Part shown: positions 33,912-42,580 of the stretch, one piece after another
How the letters are laid out: each line of letters opens with the position of its first letter
How positions within the stretch are numbered: position 1 is the stretch's first letter
DNA from: an uncultured Bacteroides sp.
GTDB lineage: Bacteria > Bacteroidota > Bacteroidia > Bacteroidales > Bacteroidaceae
Length of the DNA stretch: 64,000 nucleotides
Assembly (NCBI GenBank): GCA_948847595.1
Contig: CAQOGY010000008.1
Span: forward strand, 106,117-170,116
Reading direction: 5' to 3'
Translations under genes and position numbers: made by a program
Notes under the pieces: model-generated
What the model was told of the DNA's origin: nothing
Databases searched by the model: none
The model's input: only the letters and a program-made list of their open reading frames with translations

Positions 33912-34286
33912 ATGAAAAAAGTAATTTGCAGTGAGAAGGCGCCCGGAGCTATCGGGCCTTACAGTCAGGCGATAGAAGCCAATGGAATGGTATTTGTGTC
34001 AGGTCAGTTGCCTATTGATGCCGCTACAGGAGAGATGGCGGAAGGGATTGAAGCACAGGCACGCCAGTCGTTGGAGAATATGAAACACATTCTTGAAGAA
34101 GCAGGATTGACAATGGCAAACATTGTCAAAACTACTGTCTTTCTTCAGGATATGTCCCTGTTTGCGGGGATGAATGGTGTGTATGCCACCTATTTCGACG
34201 GAGCTTTTCCGGCACGCTCGGCGTTTGCCGTAAAAGCCCTGCCAAAAGATGCGTTAGTAGAGATTGAGTGTATCGCGGTTCGCTAA
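33912..34286 (+). CDS. ridA: RidA family enamine/imine deaminase
   Basis: A 124-residue protein of exact RidA (YjgF/YER057c/UK114) length. Landmarks: APGAIGPYSQAI, VFVSGQLPIDAATGEM, and PARSAFAVKALPKDALVEIECIAV with the catalytic arginine in PARSAF. It hydrolyses reactive 2-aminoacrylate-type intermediates of PLP enzymes. Its last 33 bases overlap the convergent folC 3' end. Confidence 0.95.
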   Translation: MKKVICSEKAPGAIGPYSQAIEANGMVFVSGQLPIDAATGEMAEGIEAQARQSLENMKHILEEAGLTMANIVKTTVFLQDMSLFAGMNGVYATYFDGAFPARSAFAVKALPKDALVEIECIAVR

Positions 34287-35744
34287 CAAGTCTGCGACAA
34301 TGAAACTGCTGCCCCCCACGAAGATAAGGTCTTTTGGGGGGCAGTTCTTTTTAGCTGCCTGCACGGCATCCACTACAGTAGGGTAGGATGTTCCTTTTAG
34401 TCCGGCTTCTTCTGCCAGTTCCATCAATTCATTTTCCGGCAGCGCACGCTTCACGCTTGCTTTGGTGAAGTAGTAAGTGGCATCTTTCGGCAACACTTGC
34501 AGGGCGCCGCTGATATCTTTATCATTGACCATACCGAATACGATATGAATATCCTTGTCGAAAGTTTTGCGGATAGCATCGAGCTGTACGCGGATATATT
34601 CGATTCCGTCGACGTTGTGTCCCGTGTCACAGATAATGTCCGGATAGCTGTGTACTTTCTGCCAACGCCCCATCAGGCCGGTGAGTCGACATACATTGGC
34701 AAAACCTTCTAAACAGTTCCGCGGCGTGATGTTGTAGTTCAGATGGGTCAGGGCTGCAAGAGCCTTTAGAGTGGTGTGCATGTTTTCGAATTGGTAAGCC
34801 CCGCTCAATTCGCTGAAAAGTCCGGAAGGAAACATGTTATTGAGGATCCTGATGGCATCTTTTCTTCTGTCGAGTATTTGGTCTATCGCACGTATACTGT
34901 TTACTGTATCTAACATGGCTAGTAGTTGCCGGATTTGATTTTTCTTTTCTTCCGACAGTCCGTCTGTTTCTTCGACTATTTTGTATGCTTTCTTTATACT
35001 TTTGTCCATTCCTGTTCTTATTTCCTGCAACCTCGAATAAGGAAGTATTTCCATGCTCCAGTGTTGGGGAACCTTGCCGGCAAATTCGATGGGCGCATTC
35101 TTTTCTTTTGCTTTCATGGTGAACACACGTTTCACCGCTCCTTGGGCTCTGCCGATAATGACCGGAACGCCTTCTTTGATGATGCCTGCTTTCTCTTTGG
35201 CAATCTTCGTCAGCGTGTCACCCAGATATTGGGTGTGGTCAAGACCGATATTGGTGATGACGCATAAATCCGGATGAATGATGTTCGTACAGTCCAGTCG
35301 CCCGCCCATACCTACCTCGATTACAGCCACATCCACTTTCTGATCGGCAAAATAACGGAATGCCATAGCAGTGGTCAGTTCAAAAAAGGAAGGGTGCAGC
35401 GGTTCGAAGAAAGCGCGGTGCTCTTCCACGAAATTGACTACATATTCTTCCGGTATCATCTCGCCGTTGATGCGGATGCGTTCGCGAAAATCAATCAGAT
35501 GAGGAGAGGTGAATAATCCGACCCGGTAGCCGGCGCACTGCAATACCGCCGCGATAGTATGTGAGCAAGAACCCTTTCCGTTCGTTCCTGCGATATGTAT
35601 CGTCTTGAATTGTCGATGGGGATGCCCGAAATGCTCGTCCAATTTGTGTGTAGTCTCTAATCCCGGCTTATATGCTTTGCTTCCTATTTGCTGAAACATA
35701 GGTACACTTTCATATAAGTACTTTAAAGTGTTCTGATAGTCCAT
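34254..35744 (-). CDS. folC: Folylpolyglutamate synthase / dihydrofolate synthase
   Basis: A 496-residue Mur-ligase-fold enzyme. The P-loop is GTNGKGSCSH (about residue 50). SPHLIDFRERI, VIEVGMGGRLDCTNI (about 140) and ITNIGLDHTQYLG follow the FolC pattern. The C-terminal domain includes CDTGHNVDGIEY and VFGMVNDKD. A helical insertion of about 60 residues (near 235-295) makes it longer than the E. coli protein (about 420). It adds glutamate to folates and may also make dihydrofolate. It converges on ridA with a 33-base overlap. Confidence 0.93.
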   Translation of the reverse strand: MDYQNTLKYLYESVPMFQQIGSKAYKPGLETTHKLDEHFGHPHRQFKTIHIAGTNGKGSCSHTIAAVLQCAGYRVGLFTSPHLIDFRERIRINGEMIPEEYVVNFVEEHRAFFEPLHPSFFELTTAMAFRYFADQKVDVAVIEVGMGGRLDCTNIIHPDLCVITNIGLDHTQYLGDTLTKIAKEKAGIIKEGVPVIIGRAQGAVKRVFTMKAKEKNAPIEFAGKVPQHWSMEILPYSRLQEIRTGMDKSIKKAYKIVEETDGLSEEKKNQIRQLLAMLDTVNSIRAIDQILDRRKDAIRILNNMFPSGLFSELSGAYQFENMHTTLKALAALTHLNYNITPRNCLEGFANVCRLTGLMGRWQKVHSYPDIICDTGHNVDGIEYIRVQLDAIRKTFDKDIHIVFGMVNDKDISGALQVLPKDATYYFTKASVKRALPENELMELAEEAGLKGTSYPTVVDAVQAAKKNCPPKDLIFVGGSSFIVADLLANRDTLNLY

Positions 35745-35763
35745 GTTTTATAAAATTTAACTC

Positions 35764-35783
35764 CGGGCAATCTTTATTGCCCG
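35764..35783. other. Small palindromic hairpin upstream of folC
   Basis: CGGGCAAT (35764-35771) pairs with ATTGCCCG (35776-35783), 20 bases outside the folC start, in the divergent gap between folC and phoH. It could be a leader hairpin of folC or an operator. No T run follows on either strand. Confidence 0.45.
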
Positions 35784-35876
35784 TTAATTTGTTTATCTTT
35801 AGAACCGTCAATCTTACCGTATATGCGGGATTGGCGATTTGAGATTGCAAATATCAACATTTAAATCTAAGAAATC

Positions 35877-37202
35877 ATGGGAACTAAGAAAAATTTTGTA
35901 CTAGACACAAATGTTATTCTTCACGACAGTAATTGTTTGAAGAATTTTCAGGAAAATGATATCTATCTCCCTCTTGTTGTACTCGAAGAACTGGACAAGT
36001 TCAAGAAAGGGAACGAGCAGATCAATTTCAATGCCCGTGAGTTTGTACGCGAACTGGACGTGCTGACCAGTGACGAACTTTTCACTGACGGAGTGAAACT
36101 GGGCGAAGGCTTGGGACGTCTGTTCGTGGTGACCAGTAAGGTGGAAGCTACCAAAGTGTGGGACTCTTTCCCTATCAAGAAACCCGACCATCTGATTCTG
36201 GCGGCGACTGAGTACCTGACCACCAAATATCCGGATATGAAGTCTATCCTGGTGACTAAGGATGTGAACTTGCGCATGAAAGCCCGCTCCATCGGTCTGC
36301 TTTGCGAAGATTATATCACGGATAAGGTAGCCAACGTGGATATTTTCGAGAAGTCCAATGAAATCTTTGAAAATGTAGATCCGGCATTGATCGACCGTAT
36401 CTATTCTTCTAAAGAAGGTATCGACCTGAGCGAGTTTGACTTTAAAGACCTGATTCATCCTAATGAATGTTTCGTGTTAAAGAGCGACCGGAATAGTGTG
36501 TTGGCACGTTACAATCCTTTCACGCATTCTATCTGCCGGGTGATGAAAGGCAAGAATTATGGAATCGAACCCCGTAATGCCGAACAGAGCTTTGCTTTTG
36601 AGATTCTGAACGACCCGAACATCAAACTGGTGGCACTGACCGGAAAGGCGGGGACAGGTAAGACATTGCTGGCTTTGGCAGCCGCTTTGGGCAAGTTGGC
36701 GGACTACAAGCAGATTTTGCTGGCACGTCCTATTGTAGCGCTTTCCAACAAGGACATCGGTTTCCTGCCGGGAGATGCACAAGAAAAGGTTGCCCCTTAT
36801 ATGCAACCGTTGTTTGACAACCTGAACGTGATTAAGCGTCAGTTTGCCGCCAGTTCTACGGAAGTGAAGCGTATCGAGGATATGCAGAAAAGCGAGCAAC
36901 TGGTGATTGAGGCGCTGGCATTTATCCGTGGACGTAGCTTGAGCGAGATGTATTGCATTATCGACGAAGCGCAGAACCTCACTCCGAATGAGATAAAAAC
37001 GATTATTACCCGTGCCGGTGAAGGCACGAAGATGGTGTTTACGGGGGATATTCAGCAGATTGACCAACCGTATCTGGATAGTCAGTCCAATGGTCTGGTA
37101 TACATGATTGACCGCATGAAGGATCAGAACCTCTTTGCACACGTCAACCTGTTGAAGGGTGAACGAAGCGAGTTGAGCGAGTTGGCTAGTAACTTGATGT
37201 AA
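35877..37202 (+). CDS. phoH: PIN-PhoH fusion ATPase
   Basis: A 441-residue protein. Residues 6-135 are a PIN nuclease-like domain (FVLDTNVILHD with D10, and VTKDVNLRMKA). Residues 230-430 are the PhoH P-loop domain: ALTGKAGTGKTLLALA (Walker A near 257), FLPGDAQEKVAPYMQPLFD and YCIIDEAQNLTPNEIK (Walker B near 365), FTGDIQQID. PIN-PhoH proteins have RNA helicase and RNase activity in studied cases. It is a stand-alone gene divergent from folC and ends at a palindromic intergenic element. Confidence 0.93.
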   Translation: MGTKKNFVLDTNVILHDSNCLKNFQENDIYLPLVVLEELDKFKKGNEQINFNAREFVRELDVLTSDELFTDGVKLGEGLGRLFVVTSKVEATKVWDSFPIKKPDHLILAATEYLTTKYPDMKSILVTKDVNLRMKARSIGLLCEDYITDKVANVDIFEKSNEIFENVDPALIDRIYSSKEGIDLSEFDFKDLIHPNECFVLKSDRNSVLARYNPFTHSICRVMKGKNYGIEPRNAEQSFAFEILNDPNIKLVALTGKAGTGKTLLALAAALGKLADYKQILLARPIVALSNKDIGFLPGDAQEKVAPYMQPLFDNLNVIKRQFAASSTEVKRIEDMQKSEQLVIEALAFIRGRSLSEMYCIIDEAQNLTPNEIKTIITRAGEGTKMVFTGDIQQIDQPYLDSQSNGLVYMIDRMKDQNLFAHVNLLKGERSELSELASNLM

Positions 37203-37218
37203 TAACGAAAAATAAAAT

Positions 37219-37289
37219 AGGCACGGATTACACGGATTTCACGGTTTTTCCAATTATCTTAAACCGCGTAATCTGTGTAATCCGTGCCT
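37219..37289. repeat. Palindromic intergenic element, copy A
   Basis: A 29-base arm (37219-37247) pairs with 37261-37289 with few mismatches around a 13-base loop. The arms contain the short direct repeat CACGGATT. A closely similar palindrome is at 41819-41900. Both sit between convergent genes and probably act as bidirectional terminators. Confidence 0.85.
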
Positions 37290-37313
37290 GATTTTTGCCT
37301 TTTACTTTTCCGC

Positions 37314-38297
37314 TTATTCTTTCTTTCCGAAATATTTCAAGAATTGCGTACGTTCGAAGGTATTGATACCTTTCACATCCTTCGTATTCAGTTTGCCTTT
37401 GAACTGGGCGATGCTGTTGAACCCTTTCCGTGCCATCCATGCAGAGAGGAAACGGTTGGCTTCTCCGATGAATGCGTTCGTATTCTGATAAATCGCACTA
37501 CAAACTTCTACGGCCGATGCGCCGGCAAGAATCGCTTTTAATACAGATTCCGCATTGGCGACGCCACCGGATGCCGCATAGTCGATTTTGTCTACTGCGG
37601 CCGACGCGATTCCAATCCAGCGGAGCGGAGTGGCGAGGTCGGAAGCATTGCTGAATACTTCACCGGAGATATGCTCCAGTTTCTCGATATTGATGTCCGG
37701 CTGATAGAAACGGTTGAAGAGGACAACTGCTGCCGCACCGTTCGCGTAGAGCTGGTCGATCAGTGCTACGGGATTTGTCAGGTTGTCGCCCAGTTTCATG
37801 ATAACCGGAATGCTGATTGTCTTTTTGATGTGGCGGAGAATATCAATGTGGCGTTGCTCGAAAGAACCATACGTATATTGTACGTCCGACTGCAACGCGA
37901 GGATATTGATTTCCAATGCGTCGGCGCCGGCTTCTTCGATTTGCTTGGCAAAGTCCACCCATTCGGAATCAGTGTAGCAGTTGATGCTGGCAATGATGGG
38001 AATAGGGCAAACCTTCTTGCTCTCCTTAATCAAAGTCAGGTATTCGGACAACTTGTGTTCACGGATATACTCTTCCAGATAATCGCTGCCTTCAGCAGAG
38101 AAAGCCGGATCACGCAGTTGTTCCGCTTCCAGCATAATCTGTTCTTCAAACAGTGATTTCAGGACGATAGCGCCGGCACCTTCTTCGGCCAGCTTTTTAT
38201 TTTTGCCGACACTGTTGGTCAGTCCCGAGCTACTGATAATGATAGGGTTTCTGAGAGAAAGCCCTGCGAAAGTAGTTTTTAAATCGGTCATGGTCAT
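37314..38297 (-). CDS. Dihydroorotate dehydrogenase-like FMN protein
   Basis: A 327-residue TIM-barrel protein of the DHOD family: LSLRNPIIISSSGLTNSV at the N-terminus, PIIASINCYTDSEWVDFAKQIEEAGADALEIN, IPVIMKLGDNLTNP and the phosphate-binding end ASGGVANAESVLKAILAGASAVEVCSAIY. It differs from true PyrD at the substrate side (INCYTDSE), and such proteins are annotated dihydroorotate dehydrogenase-like with unknown substrate. It is in a run with yggS, whose start is upstream on the same strand, 9 bases from this gene. Confidence 0.88.
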   Translation of the reverse strand: MTMTDLKTTFAGLSLRNPIIISSSGLTNSVGKNKKLAEEGAGAIVLKSLFEEQIMLEAEQLRDPAFSAEGSDYLEEYIREHKLSEYLTLIKESKKVCPIPIIASINCYTDSEWVDFAKQIEEAGADALEINILALQSDVQYTYGSFEQRHIDILRHIKKTISIPVIMKLGDNLTNPVALIDQLYANGAAAVVLFNRFYQPDINIEKLEHISGEVFSNASDLATPLRWIGIASAAVDKIDYAASGGVANAESVLKAILAGASAVEVCSAIYQNTNAFIGEANRFLSAWMARKGFNSIAQFKGKLNTKDVKGINTFERTQFLKYFGKKE

Positions 38298-38306
38298 AAT
38301 GATTGG

Positions 38307-38981
38307 TTAAATATTATAATTGCGTTCTCCGAAAATCTTGCTTCCCACCCGTACCAAGGTACTTCCTGCGGCAATGGCTTCGTGATAATCGTGTGACATT
38401 CCCATTGATAATTCCCGGAAATCATCCGAGCCGGCGAACCAAGTTTCTTTGATCTCATTGAAGAGCTTATCAAGTAAACGGAATTCCCGGTTGATTTGTT
38501 CAATATTATCAGTGTTGCTGGCCATTCCCATCAACCCGCAGATGTGCACGTGGGTCAGTTCTTTCCATTCTCCGGCGTTCAGCATCTCCTTGCATTCTTC
38601 AGGACTGAAACCGAATTTCGTTTCTTCCTGCGCTACGTGTATCTGCAACAGGCAGTTGACGGCGCGTCCTGCTTTGACAGCCTGCTTGTTGACTTCCGCC
38701 AGTAATTTGTAAGTGTCAATTCCATGTATCATCGCTACGTATGGTATCATGTACTTGATTTTATTACTTTGCAGGTGTCCGATAAAATGCCATTCGATGT
38801 CTTTGGGCAAACTTTCGTATTTAGCTGTCATTTCCTGCACTTTGCTTTCTCCAAAAATACGCTGTCCCGCCTGATATGCTTCTTCTATCGCTTCATTGGG
38901 ATGGAATTTTGAGACAGCAACCAGCCGGACTCCTTGCGGGAGTTCGGCCAGAACTTGCTTTAAATTGTCAGCAATACTCAT
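38307..38981 (-). CDS. yggS: YggS family PLP-binding protein
   Basis: A 224-residue single-domain TIM barrel of the YggS/PLPBP family. VRLVAVSKFHPNEAI carries the PLP-binding lysine (K25); FGESKVQEM, WHFIGHLQSNKIKYM, CGLMGMAS and LSMGMSHDYHEAIAAGSTLVRVGSKIFGER are the other family landmarks. It binds pyridoxal phosphate without known catalysis and helps vitamin B6 balance. It stands 6 bases after the DUF4494 gene and 9 before the DHOD-like gene: a three-gene operon. Confidence 0.95.
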   Translation of the reverse strand: MSIADNLKQVLAELPQGVRLVAVSKFHPNEAIEEAYQAGQRIFGESKVQEMTAKYESLPKDIEWHFIGHLQSNKIKYMIPYVAMIHGIDTYKLLAEVNKQAVKAGRAVNCLLQIHVAQEETKFGFSPEECKEMLNAGEWKELTHVHICGLMGMASNTDNIEQINREFRLLDKLFNEIKETWFAGSDDFRELSMGMSHDYHEAIAAGSTLVRVGSKIFGERNYNI

Positions 38982-38987
38982 TGTTAC

Positions 38988-39467
38988 TTATGCTTTTGAC
39001 GGATCAAACTCCGGTTTGTCATTCGGGCCGGCACTGTAAGGATATACGTCCATCAGCGGTGTCTCGGACACCATGCCGATTTGATAATCCGCCATTGTTC
39101 CCTTCATGCCCTCGTCCAGTTTCTTCACTGCGTCACGCAAGTCGGCAGCCTGTACCAGTACTTGTGTGGAAGTCTTCTTCTCCGCACCGCTTTTTTCATC
39201 CAGTGTGATGAAAATAAGTTTGCATTTGAACCAGCGGTCGGCACTTTCTTCGTCGCTGGGGAAAAGTTCGCTATAGTTGGCACGTTTGATGTCAGAAACG
39301 GTAAACTCGCCCGAAATAAACGGAGTCATTTCTTCGATGATGCGTGCTTCGGCTTCTGTAAAGCTAAGCGCGTCAACGAGATAAGGTTCGGTTACTTTTT
39401 TCTGCATTCCGTTCTCCATTACTTTCTCATAACGGATTTTACATTCAAACCATGTATGCATTGCCAT
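38988..39467 (-). CDS. DUF4494 domain protein
   Basis: A 159-residue soluble protein: MAMHTWFECKIRYEKVMENG, VDALSFTEAEARIIEEMTPFISGEFTV and RWFKCKLIFITLDEKSGAEKKTST. This is the DUF4494 family of Bacteroidetes, with two similar halves (WFECKIRYEK and WFKCKLIFITL). Function unknown. It is the first gene of the operon with yggS and has a good -7 box upstream. Confidence 0.85.
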   Translation of the reverse strand: MAMHTWFECKIRYEKVMENGMQKKVTEPYLVDALSFTEAEARIIEEMTPFISGEFTVSDIKRANYSELFPSDEESADRWFKCKLIFITLDEKSGAEKKTSTQVLVQAADLRDAVKKLDEGMKGTMADYQIGMVSETPLMDVYPYSAGPNDKPEFDPSKA

Positions 39468-39510
39468 AATTTTCTTCCTTTTTAATTAATTGATTTATGT
39501 AAATTGCCTA

Positions 39511-39518
39511 CAAAGATA
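39511..39518 (-). promoter_or_regulatory. -7 box of the DUF4494-yggS operon
   Basis: TATCTTTG on the minus strand, a full consensus match, 43 bases before the start at 39467. Confidence 0.65.
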
Positions 39519-39550
39519 AACAAAATACCAAAGTAAGTGCCGAAAGATTT

Positions 39551-40114
39551 TTATTTTCTTTTATGCAGATTTTTTAGTTCAAATGAAAGCATGATGCGGA
39601 AAAGTCCGATAATGAGGAAAGTAAAAGAAATCATGTACACTGCGTAGAGTGCTCCGACGGCAGGTTGCCACAATATCAGCAGCGAGCAGAGGATGGCGAG
39701 GATACCGAAAGCCATATACCAGCCCCAGTCGCGGGTGCCGTAACGTTTCAGGTCGATGGAGTAGCCGGTAGAGGAGAAGCCGCGGAACATCAGCCAGAAG
39801 GCTATGATGAACGGAATAACTTCCATACTGACCAACGGATAGGCAACCAGGTAGATACCCAGAACGAGGTCGATCAGCCCGCCTACGACATACCATCCCC
39901 AACTGGGCACACCTTTCTTATTACTAAGGGCAAAGATGATTTCCAATATACCGCTTATCAGCATGGATACGCTGAAAACGATGCTGAGAGCTACATAGCT
40001 GCTCAAGGGGGAGAACATGAGCCAAAGGGCTACAATAATATACACGACACCTAAAAGAAGGGAAGTCCACCAGTTTTTTACCGAGTGTTGAATCTCATTA
40101 AATACAGTTTCCAT
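39551..40114 (-). CDS. HdeD family (DUF308) membrane protein
   Basis: A 187-residue protein with six predicted membrane helices in three pairs. GVVYIIVALWLMFSP, ISGILEIIFALSNK and WWYVVGG-like WGWYVVGGLIDLVLGIYLV match the DUF308/HdeD family. HdeD is linked to acid resistance in E. coli; the role here is unknown. It stands alone, divergent from tpx. Confidence 0.85.
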   Translation of the reverse strand: METVFNEIQHSVKNWWTSLLLGVVYIIVALWLMFSPLSSYVALSIVFSVSMLISGILEIIFALSNKKGVPSWGWYVVGGLIDLVLGIYLVAYPLVSMEVIPFIIAFWLMFRGFSSTGYSIDLKRYGTRDWGWYMAFGILAILCSLLILWQPAVGALYAVYMISFTFLIIGLFRIMLSFELKNLHKRK

Positions 40115-40251
40115 ACATTTTATTTTTTAAGTTGATTACTAAAGTGATTTCGTTGTGGAATAACAATCTGCATTTAGAAATGTTTCTTCGTGAACATTTT
40201 TTTGGTAATAGTTGTTTTCTATATAAAGTAAATTTTAAATATAAAAGCATT

Positions 40252-40752
40252 ATGGCAACAACAAATTTCAAAGGACAACCGGTGAAACTGATCGGTGAAT
40301 TTATACAAGTAGGTAAAGTCGCTCCTGACTTTGAATTGGTAAAAACAGATTTATCTTCTTTCTCCCTGAAAGACTTGAATGGTAAAAATGTGATTCTGAA
40401 TATTTTCCCGAGTCTGGATACAAGCGTATGCGCTACGTCTGTACGTAAGTTTAACAAGATGGCTGCCGGTATGAAGGATACAGTGGTGCTGGCTATCTCT
40501 AAAGACCTTCCGTTTGCGCACGCTCGTTTCTGTACGACCGAAGGCATCGAGAACGTGGTTCCATTGTCGGATTTCCGCTTCTCTGATTTTGATGAAAGCT
40601 ACGGTGTACGTATGGCTGACGGCCCATTGGCAGGACTTTTGGCACGTGCGGTAGTCGTAATCGGCAAAGATGGCAAAGTGGCTTATACGGAACTCGTTCC
40701 TGAAATTACACAGGAGCCTGACTATGACAAGGCACTGGCAGCGATAAAATAA
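40252..40752 (+). CDS. tpx: Thiol peroxidase
   Basis: The protein is 166 residues from ATG 40252 (MATTNFKGQPVKL); the frame opens 40 codons earlier, but that stretch is unlike the family. The peroxidatic cysteine is C60 in SLDTSVCATSV and the resolving cysteine is C94 in ARFCTTEG, the same spacing as in E. coli Tpx. The end LVPEITQEPDYDKALAAIK is typical. It reduces hydroperoxides using thioredoxin in the cytoplasm or periplasm; no signal peptide is seen here. Confidence 0.96.
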   Translation: MATTNFKGQPVKLIGEFIQVGKVAPDFELVKTDLSSFSLKDLNGKNVILNIFPSLDTSVCATSVRKFNKMAAGMKDTVVLAISKDLPFAHARFCTTEGIENVVPLSDFRFSDFDESYGVRMADGPLAGLLARAVVVIGKDGKVAYTELVPEITQEPDYDKALAAIK

Positions 40753-40824
40753 TATAAGTATTAAGTATAAAATAATAATTGCGGCTGACAAGTGATTGCG
40801 GCTGGTACTTATCTAAAGATTTTG

Positions 40825-40893
40825 ACCTAATGAGAACTGGTAATGAGTTTGGTATCTCGCCAAACTTATGTTCTTGTTAGGTTGTGTTTTTTT
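40825..40893 (+). terminator. Long-stem terminator after tpx
   Basis: ACCTAATGAGAAC (40825-40837) pairs fully, counting two G-U pairs, with GTTCTTGTTAGGT (40870-40882), and the inside adds GTTTGG/CCAAAC. A run of seven T follows at 40887-40893. Confidence 0.85.
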
Positions 40894-40917
40894 CTACACT
40901 AAACCTCTACAATTATC

Positions 40918-41802
40918 ATGAACAAGATGAAAACTCTATTCATCGCCCTGTCATGTATGGGCGCTGGAACTCTTTCGGCTCAGACTGCCGATAGTACACA
41001 AACTTCTCCCTGGACTAAAGAAGGATTTGCCGGGCTGAAACTGACACAGGTCAGCCTTACCAACTGGGCCGCCGGTGGTGACAATTCCGTAGCTTTTGAC
41101 TTACAAGGTACTTACCAGATTAATTATAAGAAAGGAAAGCATTTGTGGAACAACCGTATCGAACTGGCTTATGGATTGAATAAGACCGGCGATCAGGGTA
41201 CAAGAAAGGCGAATGATAAAATCTATCTGAATACGAATTATGGTTATTCCATTGCCAAGAATTGGTATGCGAGTGCGTTTGCCACTTTTCAGACCCAGTT
41301 CTCTCCGGGATATGACTATTCGGTCAATAAGGATGTTTCTATCTCCGAATTTATGTCTCCGGGCTATCTGACTACGGGTTTGGGCTTCACGTATGATCCG
41401 GGCAAGATATTTACGGTCGTATTGTCTCCTGCTTCCTGGCGTGGCACATTTGTCCTGAATGACCGTCTATCTGACGAAGGGGCTTACGGGGTTGACCCCG
41501 GCAAACATTTGCTGTCCGGTTTCGGAGCTAACCTGAAAGGGGAAGTGAAATATGAATTCCTGAAAAATATGACTGTATATTCACGTCTGGACTTATATTC
41601 CGATTATCTGCATAAACCTCTGAATATAGATGTCAACTGGGAAGTGCAAGTGAATATGATTATCAATAAGTGGTTCTCAACTACATTGACCACTAACCTG
41701 ATGTATGACGATGATGTGAAGATTACGCAAAAGGACGGTACGAAAGGTGCACGTGTGCAGTTCAAGGAAATATTGGGAGTGGGAGTACAATTCAACTTCT
41801 AA
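40918..41802 (+). CDS. DUF3078 outer-membrane-type protein
   Basis: A 294-residue protein with a signal peptide (cleavage near LSAQT, residue 22). The motif GFAGLKLTQVSLTNWAAGGDNSVAFDL at residues 38-64 is the signature of DUF3078 proteins of Bacteroidetes, and the rest is alternating amphipathic strands ending in FNF, as in outer-membrane beta-barrels. Function unknown. It stands alone, followed by a palindromic element that separates it from convergent dedA. Confidence 0.88.
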   Translation: MNKMKTLFIALSCMGAGTLSAQTADSTQTSPWTKEGFAGLKLTQVSLTNWAAGGDNSVAFDLQGTYQINYKKGKHLWNNRIELAYGLNKTGDQGTRKANDKIYLNTNYGYSIAKNWYASAFATFQTQFSPGYDYSVNKDVSISEFMSPGYLTTGLGFTYDPGKIFTVVLSPASWRGTFVLNDRLSDEGAYGVDPGKHLLSGFGANLKGEVKYEFLKNMTVYSRLDLYSDYLHKPLNIDVNWEVQVNMIINKWFSTTLTTNLMYDDDVKITQKDGTKGARVQFKEILGVGVQFNF

Positions 41803-41818
41803 AATAAAAGAAAAGATT

Positions 41819-41900
41819 CAGGCACGGATTTCACGGATTAACGCGGTTGTTTAATGATATATTTTATTAAAACCGCGTTAATCCGTGAAATCCGTGCCTG
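41819..41900. repeat. Palindromic intergenic element, copy B
   Basis: A perfect 30-base inverted repeat (41819-41848 with 41871-41900) around a 22-base AT-rich loop. The arms carry CACGGATT repeats and GCGGTT, as in the copy at 37219-37289. It lies between the convergent DUF3078 and dedA genes. Confidence 0.92.
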
Positions 41901-41907
41901 AAATATA

Positions 41908-42546
41908 TTACTTCTTCTTCATCCCTTTATAAATCAGGAATGCAACGACAAATACGGCGATGGCAATAAAGACATAACCTATCTCGTGGCTGTATTCCGT
42001 CACTTTAGCTATAAGCTGCGCTTCGCTTTCGATGCCGGGAACTTTAGCCAGGTGATAACCGATAACAGCTAAGATAGTATTCCACAATCCGGCTCCCAGA
42101 GTGGTATATATCAGGAATGTATGCAGTTTCATCTGAGCCAGTCCGGCAGGAATTGAAATCAATTGGCGGACAGCGGGAATCAAACGGCCGATAAAGGTGG
42201 ACAGTGCGCCGTGCTTGTCGAAGTAAATTTCGGCATTGCGTACTTTCTCCTCATCAATCAGGCACATATGGCCGATACGGCTATTGGCAAATTTGTAGAT
42301 GATGGGGCGTCCCAGCCATTTTGCCAGGTAATAGTTGATTAGCGCTCCGATATTTGCCCCGATAGTAGCGAATAAAACTACCAGATAAATATTAAGCTCG
42401 TCGTTGACTGCAGCTTTGTAGGCTGCCGGCGGGATGACCACTTCCGAAGGGAAAGGTATAAAAGAACTTTCGATGGTCATTAATAAGGTGATAGTCCAAT
42501 AATTTAAATGATCCAGACACCACTGGATAAAAGCTACTGATTCCAT
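41908..42546 (-). CDS. DedA family membrane protein
   Basis: A 212-residue protein with about five membrane segments. The DedA/SNARE-associated motifs are clear: FIPFPSEVVIPPAAY near residue 30, ANIGALINYYLAKWLGRP, and FIGRLIPAVRQLISIPAGLAQM near 115-136, with the conserved F/G-x-R-x-x-P-x-x-R. DedA proteins move undecaprenyl phosphate or related lipids across the inner membrane in studied cases. The end GMKKK is basic. Confidence 0.92.
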   Translation of the reverse strand: MESVAFIQWCLDHLNYWTITLLMTIESSFIPFPSEVVIPPAAYKAAVNDELNIYLVVLFATIGANIGALINYYLAKWLGRPIIYKFANSRIGHMCLIDEEKVRNAEIYFDKHGALSTFIGRLIPAVRQLISIPAGLAQMKLHTFLIYTTLGAGLWNTILAVIGYHLAKVPGIESEAQLIAKVTEYSHEIGYVFIAIAVFVVAFLIYKGMKKK

Positions 42547-42580
42547 GATTTTTAGGGATAGAGTTTATTTAATTGATTGA

